Below are positions 48,901 to 58,500 of a DNA stretch of 64,000 bases, piece by piece. Each line of letters opens with the position of its first letter. Position 1 is the stretch's first letter. The stretch covers positions 29,928,501 through 29,992,500 of the forward strand of contig OY754470.1 in assembly GCA_963575645.1 (NCBI GenBank), read 5' to 3'. Both the position numbers and the translations under genes were made by a program. This DNA is from Xanthostigma xanthostigma (lineage: Eukaryota; Arthropoda; Insecta; Raphidioptera; Raphidiidae). The notes beneath the pieces were generated by a model that worked only from the letters and a program-made list of their open reading frames with translations, was not told the DNA's origin and ran no database searches.

Positions 48901-51900
48901 TTGTCATTTCTGTATATCAAATTATTATTTATTTCATGATTGTATTAATATATGATTTCAATCTTCTACTATTATTTTGACTTAAATACTTACGAAAAGA
49001 AAGCTCCAAATTGCAGGGCACACAACATGAGAGTTTTAAAACCATTAGGATAGGCAATTATTGGCGAAACGTTATTCCAAAACTTTTTTAGAGCTTCTTT
49101 TACAGATGAATTTGAAGATTGATAATTCCTCTCTACACTGCTTTTTAGCGCTTTGACCTTTAAAGAAAATTGCTTTGTCGTTATATCAGTCTTCTCAATA
49201 ATGCACAAGGACTCTTTCCAAGCATCAGATATATAGGTATCTATTTATTATATTGTGTGTCATCGCCTCTATTGTCAACTTCCAAATAAAAAACAAAATA
49301 GTAAGTTATGTTTCTAGTGCGTAATGCTAAAATATTATGGAGAATATGACATTATGTTAAAAAAGAGCAATATAAAGCACATATCATCACGCCTGAGATA
49401 CATACAGTATTTTTGGCAGGTAGCCCCTATAAAATTGCTGGTTTTCACGTAATTTTCTAAATTTTTGACAGTTCAATTTTGAACAAATTCCCTTTCAGTT
49501 GTAAGCTGCACTGGATTTTCATACATTTACTATGGAAATGGTAGTATGACTATGTTTCGCATTTCTTTTGTTTTACTTATGCACTAGTGCGAAAGAGGTC
49601 GTTTTACTACCGCTATACAAGCATGAAAAGCAGGTAGTTCATAGGAGGTCGTGCAAAATAAATATAATTTTTCGATCGTAACTAAACAGCTTCCAAACGA
49701 GTAAAGAACGAGTATCCAATTTAAAAATCGGGTAAAAATCTCAAATTATAAACAGTTTACTGTCGGAAATATAACAAAATAGTCATTATTACCCGTTGTG
49801 GTCTGTAGTTTTTTAGTGCTATTACAGCAATAGTGGTCTAGTTTCTGATGACAGTCTGTATACAATTCTGTCACAAAATGACAGAATGAATGATGTCACG
49901 TCGCAAAAAAAACAGGGGTCTTGATTGTTTACATTTCAAAATACATTTGGAAAAAAATAACTAAATATAAAAAAATATACAAAATGAGTATATTTACTGG
50001 ATATGAATCCTTCGAAAGACCAGTATTTATGCTATACATGCTCCTTAAAGTCATTAATGCTGCTTCATCCTTCCCTTCAGCTGACTGGTATTTAGGACTC
50101 TCTGGAGCAAATATTAATCCAAGACCCGTAATTAAACTCGGCAAACCACAGACAATCAATAGTAACCGCCATGATCTATCAAAAATAATTTAAATAGGTA
50201 TAGAAATAACACAAAGTTTATAAAATACAGATTTTAAATAGGTTTCGCATTCATTATGTTGTACTCGAAAAAAAATTATAGATACGCGATTTTTTCAAAA
50301 GGCAGTTTTGATCACAACGGCAATATCTTTAACTACGAATTTGCTAACCGAATTTGCAATTGAAATGAAAAATCAAAAACCTTTCCTATAACCAGCCGGG
50401 ATTTACCACCCACTGATTTTTATGTCTTACCTAAAAACCATGTATCCCAGATTAAGTTCTACACCCATTGGAATGAATAACCATGCTAGCGCTGTAAATA
50501 ATAAAATAAATTAGTTTTAAAAAAATGACTAAAATCAAGATTTTTTAACTAACCTGGCAAAGATAAGGTGCCCACAGAAACTGAGGAAGACGCCCAAGCC
50601 ACAACTTTTGAACGATAGTAAGAATCGTGAAATTCTCCAATATAAACGAAAGCGACAGCCGATGGCGCTGCTATTCTACAAAAATGTAATTTTTCATTGA
50701 CTTTACACTTTTTTCAAATACAAAAAAGTTGAAATTGTGTTTTAAACCATTTTGAATAAAGGAACGCTGATATTTTACATAACACAGGGTAATAATTACA
50801 CGTAAAATGGAAAACAAGCTGAGATTAAAACTGGAAAAAATCTGACATTTTTCAATTTTGAATTAATTATGGAAAACATGTTAAAATGTTTTTGTTTCCT
50901 TATTATTTATTTTTATCATTATTTTTGTACATCCAATCTGTACAAAAATTTCAGTTCAAATTTTATACAAAAGTAAAGGCTGATTCATAACATTCATGTC
51001 GATTTTGACAATATATATTCTGTCTACATCCTCATTCAGGATATTTGCTTTATATTCTTCAGTAGCGTAACTGCATCCCCATTAAACACTTTATTGAAGG
51101 AACAACATGAATTTTAGAGAGAAGGGACGGCACCACTAAAAAATTACCAGCATGTTTCTATATCCTAATTCACACGAAGTCAATAAATAGGGGAATTGTA
51201 TAATTTAAAAAAATACTATTGCTAACATCTTTCCGAGAAAAATTTCAAAAATAGACTATCAAACGACTAAAAGAAACGAATTGAAAAAAACAGAACTTAC
51301 AAAAATCCACTACAGTATCGTAGCAAGATAAAGAGCCACAATGGTTTTGAGAAACTTGAAGCTAACGTACAAACAAAGCAAGAAAGCAAAGTTGTAATTA
51401 AAATTTTCTTGCGTCCATATTTATCAGCCACGTACCCCCATACAGGTGACCCAGTCACAACACCTGTAAATAATTAATCAATTCTTCGTAATCAATTACG
51501 TTTAAAAAATTAATAGCTTTTAATGAATCAGTGTACTAGTGATGTGCCCAGTGTCCACATGACTCTTTATTGGGAGCTGGCTCCGTGCGCTCCGCTGACT
51601 AAAAAGAGTTGCTCAGAGCGAGTCGTTCAAAGAAGCAACACTAGACAGTACGCACTACACAAGAGTGCAGACTGCAGAGGTGTGAACTGTCATCATACAT
51701 GCTCAGGAGTTATATAGCATTGCACAGCACAATACACACACTCAGCTCAGAGCTCATTTTAATATGATTCTGATCTTAATATATTATTCGCATTTCGGAT
51801 AAACTATAAAGTATAATAAAAGCTTAACAATAATAATGTTTATATTGTCACAATATTATATCTTTGTCAACGACGTCAATGTGAATGGTTTAAGTCACTG

Positions 51901-54900
51901 TAAGCTTAGTACTAGTACACTTACAGTGTGTCATTCAACATTAAATGAGTCAGCAAAGATAACTCCGTACATGCAAAATTCACTAGTGCCTATGTGACCT
52001 GTGTTGTGTGCGCTCTGTAAATGTGCGACTACAACAGTACAGAATTATTCAGCACAGAGTAATGGCGCTCGGAGTGAGTCATTCACCAAAAAAAGAGCGA
52101 CTCGCTCCGCTCCGCTCCGAAAAAGGAGTCGTTCATCACTACAGTGTACGAAAAAACAAACAAATCAAGTGACACAAACTAAAATTATTAATGTAACTGT
52201 CTTGTCAAACAAGGTGCGTTAATTTGCTTTGATACCTCAGATTCTCATCTTAATAAAAGAAAAGCAGTTTTTAACTAATTTTATCTTAATTAGAATTTTA
52301 CTCTTTTGCAGGGTCGCTGTAAAGTCAAATACTACGTCTATGGATAATTGATATTCGAGTACCCATTATTAACTTTTTGTTGTTATGAATGTAAAGAAGG
52401 TGGGTTATACTTCTTTTGAAATGGTCCCGCGCACTTACGGCGCGTTGGTAAAACAGTTTTTGAACTGCACTGCAAAAACTGTTATCTAATTAGAATAAAA
52501 ATTGAACGCCTCTTAAGGTTATTATTTAATTTTGTGAATAGTATTTTAAGTTTTAATTAGAAGAAGAACGGTAAATAATTGACATTTAATGTCGTTTCTC
52601 TTTTTTAGGTAAATTTAGTAAAAATTTGTATATACTGAAATTAATATCTAATAAAATTGAATCTCTTTTTTAGGAAGAAACTCAGTTTTGTTTATTATTC
52701 CCGTACCTACTCAGTTTTATAAAAAAAAATTTAATAAACATTATATGAAATTTAAGTTTCATTTTTTTATATACCTACCTAAATAAATACGAACAACAAA
52801 ATATTTATAAATCGTGACAAAGCGTACATTATCAAAATGTATGCATTTTTGACAGTATGATCTACAGTGGTAGATATTTTCCGCGTGTTCAATGCACATA
52901 ATTTTAAGGCAGCTGTGGCAAACTTTACGTGTCTTCCTGCTGAATTTGTACTCGGCAAACATCTAAAATATAGTTTTAAAGAATGTTCGATGCCCAGGAG
53001 CTGCTATAAAAGAAATGGCACAGTTCAATGTATCGAAAACACGCAAAGAGTGCCCGGGATTCCACGCATTGATGAAAAGGTGAACGATTATATATTAAAT
53101 AAATAAGTTAAAATAATAGGCCAAGAGACGGCTGCAGAAAATGTATCGTCATAAGATGGACGAACGAAAAAATTAGAGATGATAGTTAAGACCATAATTA
53201 AGAAAGATCGCTAAGGTTGCCTGCGAAAATCCTGCCGAAACAATGTTTTTTTAATTTGTTTATCAGTTAATAGACCAGTGAAGTTAGCTTTTGACAAGGA
53301 CAAAATTAATAACAGAAAACGAATGATGAGGAAGGAAAGAAACTGCCGTCAGAAATACAGAAACCAAAAATTCAAATGCGTAAAAGGCCGGAGGGCTGTG
53401 GGGGGTTCATTTTAGGGGTCAAACGCGGTTTTTCGTTATTTCCGGCGAAAGTTGACCTCCAATCGAAAAATGTTGTATGGCAATGTTGTAGGTATTAAAA
53501 GGATCTACAACTTTTATGAATATAACTTTTCCACATAACCTTAAAGATTCAAACAAATATTGAAAAAACCGTGTTTTACGTTTTTAATTTTTTTCTCCTG
53601 CAAAAATGATTTTTTTTTTCATGAAATTTTCAGGAGACTTACCTTTCTATGTACTAAATATGCTGTAATTTGCACGAGAAAAAAATTTAAAACGAAAAAC
53701 ACGGTTTTTTCAATATTTCTTTGAATCTTTAAGGTTATGTGAAAAAGTTATATTTACAAAAGTTGTAGATCCTTTTAATACCTACAACATTGCCATACAA
53801 CATTTTTCGATTGGAGGTCAACTTTCGCCGGAAATAACGAAAAACCACGTTTGACCCCTAAAATGCACCCCCCACAGCCCTCCGGCCTTTTACGCATTTG
53901 AATTTTTGGTTTCTGTATTTCACACGGCAGTTTCTTCCCTTCCTCATCATTCGTTTTCTGTTATTAATTTTGTCCTTGTCAAAAGCTAACTTCACTAGTC
54001 TATTAACTGATAAACAAATTAAAAAAACATTGCTTCGGCAGGATTTTCTAGGCAACCTTAGCGATCTTTCTTAATTATGGTCTTAACTATCATCTCTAAT
54101 TTTTTCGTTCGTCCACCTTATGACGACACATTTTCTGCAGTCGTCTCTTGGACTATAACGCATTGCTACTGGTCTAAACTGACATGTCAAAAAAGTCGTT
54201 AAAGCTATTAAACAGCTGAATCTCGCATCCAATTAATGTCGCGCTCGTGTTTAAAATACTTTATGGTGATCGTAAAGGACGTATCAAATAGTATTTATTC
54301 ACACATAGACATTTTATATCTTAAAGAAACGAGAGCTACCCATCGTTGTTTATAAGACGATTCAGGTTGAGGTGTATTGTGAGGTTAATGATTAATACTT
54401 ACCTATAAAACAAATAGCTGAAACCAGCCCTTTGGCTGCTACATCGAGATTGAGATCACATTGAGCTGATGGTAAAATAAAACTCATAGAAATTGTTTCC
54501 GTAACAACTCCAATTAAACATCCGGAAACCAAAAACAGCAAGCCAATATTAAATTTACCAAAACCTAAAAAATTCTAAATATATGTAGTATCTTGCGATT
54601 AAAATATTTTCTAAAGAGGTATCTATCAGAGAAATAAATAAACAATTCTTAATCGCTATATTAAATAACGAAAAAACACGTTTCAAAGCTATCAAACATT
54701 TTTGGGTAGATATTTAAGGCACCGTGAAAATTTTCTTTTGTAATGTCTGAATACAAAATCGAAAACCTAACTGAAAGGCCTAGCCAAGCTTTAAATTTAA
54801 GGCATTTTGAAATTTTAATATTATTGTTCATTTATTGAATTAAAATGTTCGTTGTTTTATTGAATCAACATCAAAGCTCAATTGAGAAGTGAGAACACAA

Positions 54901-57375
54901 CATTTAAGTCAATAAACTTACCTGTTAAAACCACTGCATCTTCAAAGTCGTGTTTTTTATTTGCATCGCTAGAATTATTTTCTATTATTTCTAAAATAAA
55001 AAAAAACAAATCGTGTTAGTTTTATAGAACGGAATGTACTTTCCTTCCCATTAGGTATAGCAAACACCGTCATTATTTTTATTGTTAAAATTATGACAAT
55101 AAATATCTCTATCGTCAAAACATTTTTTAAAAGAGAATATTGATGAAAAAGTAGAAAAAATGTGCTAATTTTTTAAAGTTAGAAATATAATCCTAGAAAT
55201 TAGTTCTCATCAATATTCCAGCGAAAACATGAGATATAATTAATTTAGTTATATATATCCGTAGTTTTATGGCAAAAGGTGCTATCTGAACATTTTGTTC
55301 AAATTTTGATTTTCTGACCAATTTTGACATGACAAATGGTTCTATGTTACAGCAAATAATAGCTCTAGTTGCCATTGCTTAAATATAATTTGACTTTGGC
55401 TTGGCGACCTATAGGTATATATATTTTGTTGATTTGTTTTATGGCGAAAGGTTCTTACTTGCAAAAACTTCTTTTGTCATAAAATCTTACCAAAAGAATT
55501 AACATCTTTATGCCAATCCTCAAAATTTATAACGTTTTGTCAAAATTAGCGAAGTGTATAAGAATACTTGAACATTTTTTATTTCTTAAAACGGGGTATG
55601 TCATTCTAATAACCCTTCATTAATTATAGCAAAAAGTTCTATCAGTAGTTTTTTAGCACAAAAAATTGGTTGTGTGTAAAGTCGGTTTACGGACGATAGT
55701 TTTACGTGATAACGTATTCCGTAATACATAACCTAAATTTATATAATAATTATAATAATTCGAATCTATGATATTGCATCTTTCGCTTCAAATTTAGGTT
55801 AATTTTATTTATTAAAATTACTCACCATATAATATAATTGTTTTTTTAACTTTCTTTCTTTCGTATTTATTTTAAGTCTCAAAGATTAGCTGTCATAATA
55901 TTTTGAAAACAATTGTTTCACTGTTTATATAAAATTCCAAAACCTACTTACAATATTTAAGTATTTTCATACGTCAAAAAATTGATTTTTATAATGATAA
56001 AATTTGTATGAAAACGATTTTTTCGAGAGATGAGACCTAGCTAAAACGATTTTTTGCCCCCCAAAATCCCTTTTCAGTAAATTTCATCCAAATCGTTAGG
56101 GCCGTTTTCGAGAAAAGCACGCACAGGGTCAGGCGGAACGTTAGGAACGTTACACTTTTTCGTGCATGCAGCCGGTGTTTTATCAATTTATAAGATTGGT
56201 GATTCATCAATTTATAAGACGTTATCACGTCAAAAACTGTTAAAATGATATTTAAGTTTAAGTTTTTGCTAACTAAAGATAGTTTTTTGTTTGAAGAATG
56301 CTACAGTTAACTTATTTTATTTATTTAAACTAATTTTTCAATTATTGTAATTTAAAAATTTCTTTTGGCTCTCCTGAAAAATTAGTATTTTTAACTACAG
56401 CACCTTTTGCCGTGAAACCACCGAAATTATATTTATATATATTTTCATTAAGCCATTTTTTATTACGAATGAAATCTCCCGTTTCATGAAAGGCACGCAT
56501 TAATAACTATAAGAACAAATATTGTTTAAAAATGCTATATTTTAAAGACCTACTATAAATGGCATTTATATAATTATAAGATTAATCAAATTATCTTAAG
56601 GAAGAGTAATCTTAAATACTCGAATAGTTTTGTCCGTAGTAATTACATCCCACCCTCCACAAAGTTGGATTTTTATTTTATCCTGTGAAGCGACCCAGTT
56701 TTCCACATAAATTAAAATGATTGATATTGTACGAAATACGAGTGTAATAACTTACTAGGGATTATGTAATTTGTTTGAAACATTTTTACTAAAATGTGCT
56801 TATTAAGGCTAGTTTACACAGTGCGAGTTGCTGACCAGACAGTACACAGCGACTCGGCTTGTCTACTCGTACGCCAGTAGCTCGGCTCGCCTTTGCTGTC
56901 TACACGATACGAGTAGCTGCTGTCCAGTCTTGCGAGTTGCCACGATGTCGAGTGCACGTGTTATAAAAAAACGGTGATACGCTCTATGACAACAGTCCCG
57001 CTCGCACTGGCGAGCTACTGCCGAACGCGTCCAAACGATGGGAGCGACGGCCGACGGCCGAGCTGCTGTCATGTACGAGTTGCTGGCGGGCAAGCATGCG
57101 AGTGAAAACAAAAAATGTTGAAGTAACTCGGATGCGAGCTACTGTCTAACTCGCACGTGCGAGTTACTCGTAAGTGACGTCCAAACAATGCGAGTTACTG
57201 CAGTGCAGCTACTCGGCAGGCTGACTCGTACGCTAGCTCGCACTGTGTAAACTAGCCATCAGATGTAGGACGTTGCAAACTACATGGTTATATAATTACA
57301 AAAAGACAAAACTATGAAAAATAATTAGATGATTATTTAAAATTTACCTTCTTTTTTACCAATTGAAATATCCAT
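42971..57375 (-). CDS. SV2-like major-facilitator transporter (gene A)
   Basis: Twelve coding exons: 57375-57348, 54990-54922, 54564-54403, 51463-51301, 50675-50554, 50491-50431, 50175-49998, 49211-48994, 47955-47666, 45326-45170, 43925-43798, 43059-42971. Phases agree; 554 residues, 12 predicted helices. Family marks: DFEDAVVLTGFGKFNIG before helix 1, the loop 2-3 motif VWGYVADKYGRKK (94-106), YIGEFHDSYYRSKVV (152-166), PESPKY (226-231) at the start of the central cytoplasmic loop, GFFMWFPDILNNM after helix 7, and a luminal loop with sequon N358-G-T and two cysteines. Vertebrate SV2 proteins reside in synaptic vesicles; insect relatives form a large family with mostly unknown substrates, so transport activity is inferred. 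The junction between exons 7 and 8 is least certain: donor CCA|GTAAAT is clear, but acceptor ..AAAGAG|TCC lacks a pyrimidine tract. An AATAAA (- strand) lies near 42694. Confidence 0.92.
43391..43440. repeat. 50-bp segment repeated within gene A introns
   Basis: GAGCTATCAAACATTTTTGG GTAGATATTTAGGCA, followed by CGTGAAAATTT, recurs at 54684-54733 in the same orientation with small changes. Both copies lie in introns of the same gene, 11 kb apart. Origin unknown. Confidence 0.7.
44099..44817. mobile_element. PIF/Harbinger-type element with TAA duplication
   Basis: Inverted ends GGCTAAGGCCACACAGG and the complement of GGCTAAGGCCACACTG, flanked by TAA on both sides (44096-44098 and 44818-44820). 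719 bp in the intron between the last two internal exons of gene A. A transposase-like fragment lies inside on the - strand. The ends show a secondary GCGCCTAGCG-type palindromic zone. Confidence 0.82.
44374..44583 (-). pseudogene. PIF/Harbinger transposase N-terminal fragment
   Basis: The 69-codon frame contains KFFSYTRMKQETFDLLLSKI followed by IQKMDTHY, resembling the helical N-terminal part of Harbinger nucleases (an F-x-R-M-s-x-e-t-F-d-x-L-L-s block, then a Q-k-x-D-T block). It lies inside an element with matching ends and TAA duplication. The catalytic DDE part is absent, so it is a relic. Confidence 0.6.
45027..45139. mobile_element. Short MITE with 25-bp perfect inverted ends
   Basis: CACCGCACTGGCCGAAAGTT TGATA at the left is repeated without mismatch, inverted, at the right; TA flanks both sides (45025-45026, 45140-45141). 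The 60-bp core contains CGAGGCGAGCCGAGGG. It ends 31 bp from the donor of the gene A exon at 45170. Non-coding. Confidence 0.85.
45460..45735 (+). repeat. GAAGTTTCACTTC repeat, copy 2 with internal duplication
   Basis: Same family as 31230-31432. Here the block GATTCTCCCACTCTTTCCT then CAACTG..GGTTG.AGTC.GAGAA occurs twice in tandem (about 45520-45600 and 45618-45690), ending GCGCCTAAAAAGTTTCACTT C. Overlapping frames on both strands come from this duplication and are not genes. Confidence 0.65.
46031..46830 (+). mobile_element. tRNA-derived SINE split by a TA-flanked insertion
   Basis: The head 46040-46105 carries box A-like GTAGCGGTGAGAGCAC and box B-like GGATTCGAATCCC. The middle has CTCTCGCCGAGAAAC and GGTTTTCCATGGTTTCCC. 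After an insertion (46212-46692) the tail resumes at 46695 with AATATCGAGATGGTTCCTTA and AAGGCCATGTCCGATTACC, a form common in arthropod tRNA-SINEs. Joining the two sides gives one SINE of about 320 bp. Confidence 0.75.
46212..46692. mobile_element. TA-flanked TIR element inside the SINE
   Basis: Ends CAGTCAATCTGGC and GCCAGATTGACTG are perfect inverted repeats; TA flanks both sides (46210-46211, 46693-46694). The inverted similarity extends through AAAACCACACAAAAA-type sequence. 481 bp, no intact transposase; Tc1/mariner superfamily by its duplication. Confidence 0.8.
47355..47643. mobile_element. hAT-type MITE next to a gene A exon
   Basis: Flanks TTCTATAT (47347-47354) and CTCTATAT (47644-47651) match at 7 of 8 bases. 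Inverted ends CAGGCCTGGGCAAAT and the complement of CAAGGCGGGCAAAT; the subterminal GGCCCGCGGGCCGG palindrome is typical of some hAT families. 289 bp. Its right end lies 22 bp from the donor of the 47955-47666 exon. Confidence 0.88.
48049..48222. mobile_element. Tigger-like MITE in a gene A intron
   Basis: Starts CAGTGGATTTCGGTTAAAGC next to TA, and ends with the complement of a GTGGATTTCATTTATAACGG form. Inside are CGCTATAT..CGACG and GTTATAACCG-type motifs like those of the 26.7-kb Tigger-like element. About 174 bp, non-coding. Confidence 0.6.
48232..48815. repeat. hAT-like relic with internal inverted repeat
   Basis: The left end AGAGATGCGCCGAGTACTCG resembles hAT termini, and ACTCGG motifs recur near 48770-48810. 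A long internal inverted pair (TACGCGCCACGAATCTAAAA on one side near 48457; TTTTAGATCCGTGGCGCGTA near 48738) brackets a GC-richer centre. A clear right end and target duplication were not found. Confidence 0.45.
51537..52141. mobile_element. hAT-type element with 8-bp target duplication
   Basis: Perfect direct repeats CAGTGTAC at 51529-51536 and 52142-52149. Ends TAGTGATGTGCCCAG and CGTTCATCACTA are inverted over the TAGTGATG part. Subterminal arrays of GAGCGACTCGCTCC- and GCTCCGCTCC-type motifs occur at both ends. 605 bp, in the intron upstream of the 51463-51301 exon of gene A. No transposase. Confidence 0.92.
52776..52962 (-). pseudogene. Possible piggyBac-type transposase C-terminal fragment
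   Basis: The frame carries RKTRKVCHSCLKIMCIEHAE and then YHCRSYCQKC: C-x2-C, C-x2-H, C-x3-C-x2-C spacing like the cysteine-rich DNA-binding tail of piggyBac-type transposases. The DDD catalytic part and TTAA-flanked ends were not found. The frame on the opposite strand (52867-53106) is its mirror. Function unlikely. Confidence 0.4.
53119..54152. repeat. Giant inverted repeat, arms about 484 bp
   Basis: Left arm 53119 to about 53602 and right arm about 53670 to 54152 are reverse complements with roughly 5-8 mismatches per 100 bp by eye; the spacer is about 70 bp. Shared landmarks are GAGACGGCTGCAGAAAATG, AAAGGCCGGAGGGCTGTGGG and TTTCCGGCGAAAGTTGACCT. The ends of the 22.7-kb element (GACCAGTGAAGTTAGC, next to TA) occur inside each arm at 53274 and 54000. 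Located in the 2.9-kb intron of gene A between 51464 and 54402. Confidence 0.88.
55675..56240 (-). repeat. ACGTGATAACGT repeat, longer copy
   Basis: Reverse-oriented relative of 30337-30590. Left end AGTCGGTTTACGGACGATAG TTTTACGTGATAACG; right end TAAGACGTTATCACGTCAAA AACTG. The block ATCAATTTATAAGA is duplicated near the right end. Includes GCACGCACAGGGTCAGGCGG. A unique 300-bp AT-rich centre separates the shared ends. Lies in intron 1 of gene A. Confidence 0.65.
56807..57257. mobile_element. TIR element rich in CGAGT motifs, intron 1 of gene A
   Basis: Inverted ends GGCTAGTTTACACAGTGCGA G and its exact complement at the right. The interior is an unusual field of short CGAGTTGCTG, CGAGTAGCTG and GAGCTACTG variants on both strands. 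451 bp; GC content is far above its surroundings. It ends 90 bp from the donor of exon 1. No clean target duplication. Confidence 0.78.
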
Positions 57376-57780
57376 TTTTAAGCCAAAATTTTCTAACACA
57401 AAATTAAAGTCTTAATATTAGTAATATTCTTTTATTACACATATTATTTTCATTCCAATTTATTTCGTCAAAATGTACCAAATTTATTTAATATTATTAG
57501 AAAATATTCAAATACTATTTCGTCGTCTTTTACAAATATCCATTAAAAATCATGATTATAATATTTAATATTTTTTGTTTTTATATTCTGTTATTATTTT
57601 AATATTGTCACAAATTTAAGAGATGAGTATTCACTACGTCTATTATTATAATAATGACAAAAAAGAATACTTTTTATAAGTATTAACAAAAAATCGAAAA
57701 TAACGGTTTATGTATATACCTGTCTCATAATTTATTTTATAAATTATAAAATGACAGTTTTATAATAATATTGTGATCTC

Positions 57781-58045
57781 TGGAAAGTACAGATCTCAAC
57801 AGTGGCGCCGAACATACAGTCGAATAATTAAGACGGATCTAAAAAGACGGTACGTTTAGTCTCACTAAATGACCACGCACATTTGTCAAAATGAACCTGC
57901 ACGACCAGCACAGCACGGAGCAAAGAAGCCTGTTCATGAAGGTACTCGTGTTATTTAACGGAGTAGCACCACATTAGACCAGCAACGACCGTCACTCGAC
58001 CGCCTGCAATCTCTGTCTAGCCGGACTGGACCGATCTACTGCACT
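57781..58045 (+). mobile_element. LTR-retroelement relic: primer-binding site and leader
   Basis: TCTCAACA then GTGGCGCCGAACATACAG looks like the end of an LTR (CA) followed by a TGGCGCC-type primer-binding site complementary to a tRNA 3' end. About 240 bp of GC-richer leader-like sequence follow, until a different repeat begins at 58045 with TAGTGATGGG. The LTR start is not determined (possibly TGTTATTATT near 57589). No gag or pol domain remains. Confidence 0.45.
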
Positions 58046-58059
58046 AGTGATGGGTTTTT

Positions 58060-58500
58060 TAAGTTCGAACTTTTTTTTGGACGACACACGACATTTCACG
58101 ACCATGCTGAATTCAGCGTGTTTTTTTCTATAAGCATGATGATTTTGCCAAAGTTCCGAAAGTTTTCTGTTTTCGTCAAAAATCGCTTTTTTTAAAGGGG
58201 TATTGCAAAAATCTAATTCTTTAATATACCTTTGAAATTGAGAATGCGTACAGAAAAAAATACAAGAATTCAATGAGCGTAAGCAAACGTCTGTATCTCT
58301 TTTAGTTTGGAAACTACGGCCATTCGAAGGTTTTGTATGATTTTCTGAAAACTATAAACGCAAATAACTTCTAAACAAAAAGACATACAGACGTTTGTTT
58401 GCGCTCATTGGATTCAGCGTGTTTTTTCTATAAGCATGATGATTTTGCCAAAGTTCCAAAAGATTTCTGTTTCATCAAAAATCGCATTTTTAAAGGGGTA
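58060..58500 (+). repeat. Dispersed repeat, copy 2 of 2
   Basis: Relative of 7040-7580 in opposite orientation. The block AAACGTTTG-TTGCGCTCATTG, AATTCAGCGTG, TTTTCTATAAGCATGATGAT, TTTGCCAAAGTTCC and AAAGGGGTAT occurs twice in this copy (about 58110-58200 and 58400-58500). It begins near the hAT-like TAGTGATGGG at 58045. Confidence 0.6.

Noticed and set aside
49921..50193. 90-codon + strand frame
   Set aside because: Antisense to the PESPKY exon of SV2-like gene A.
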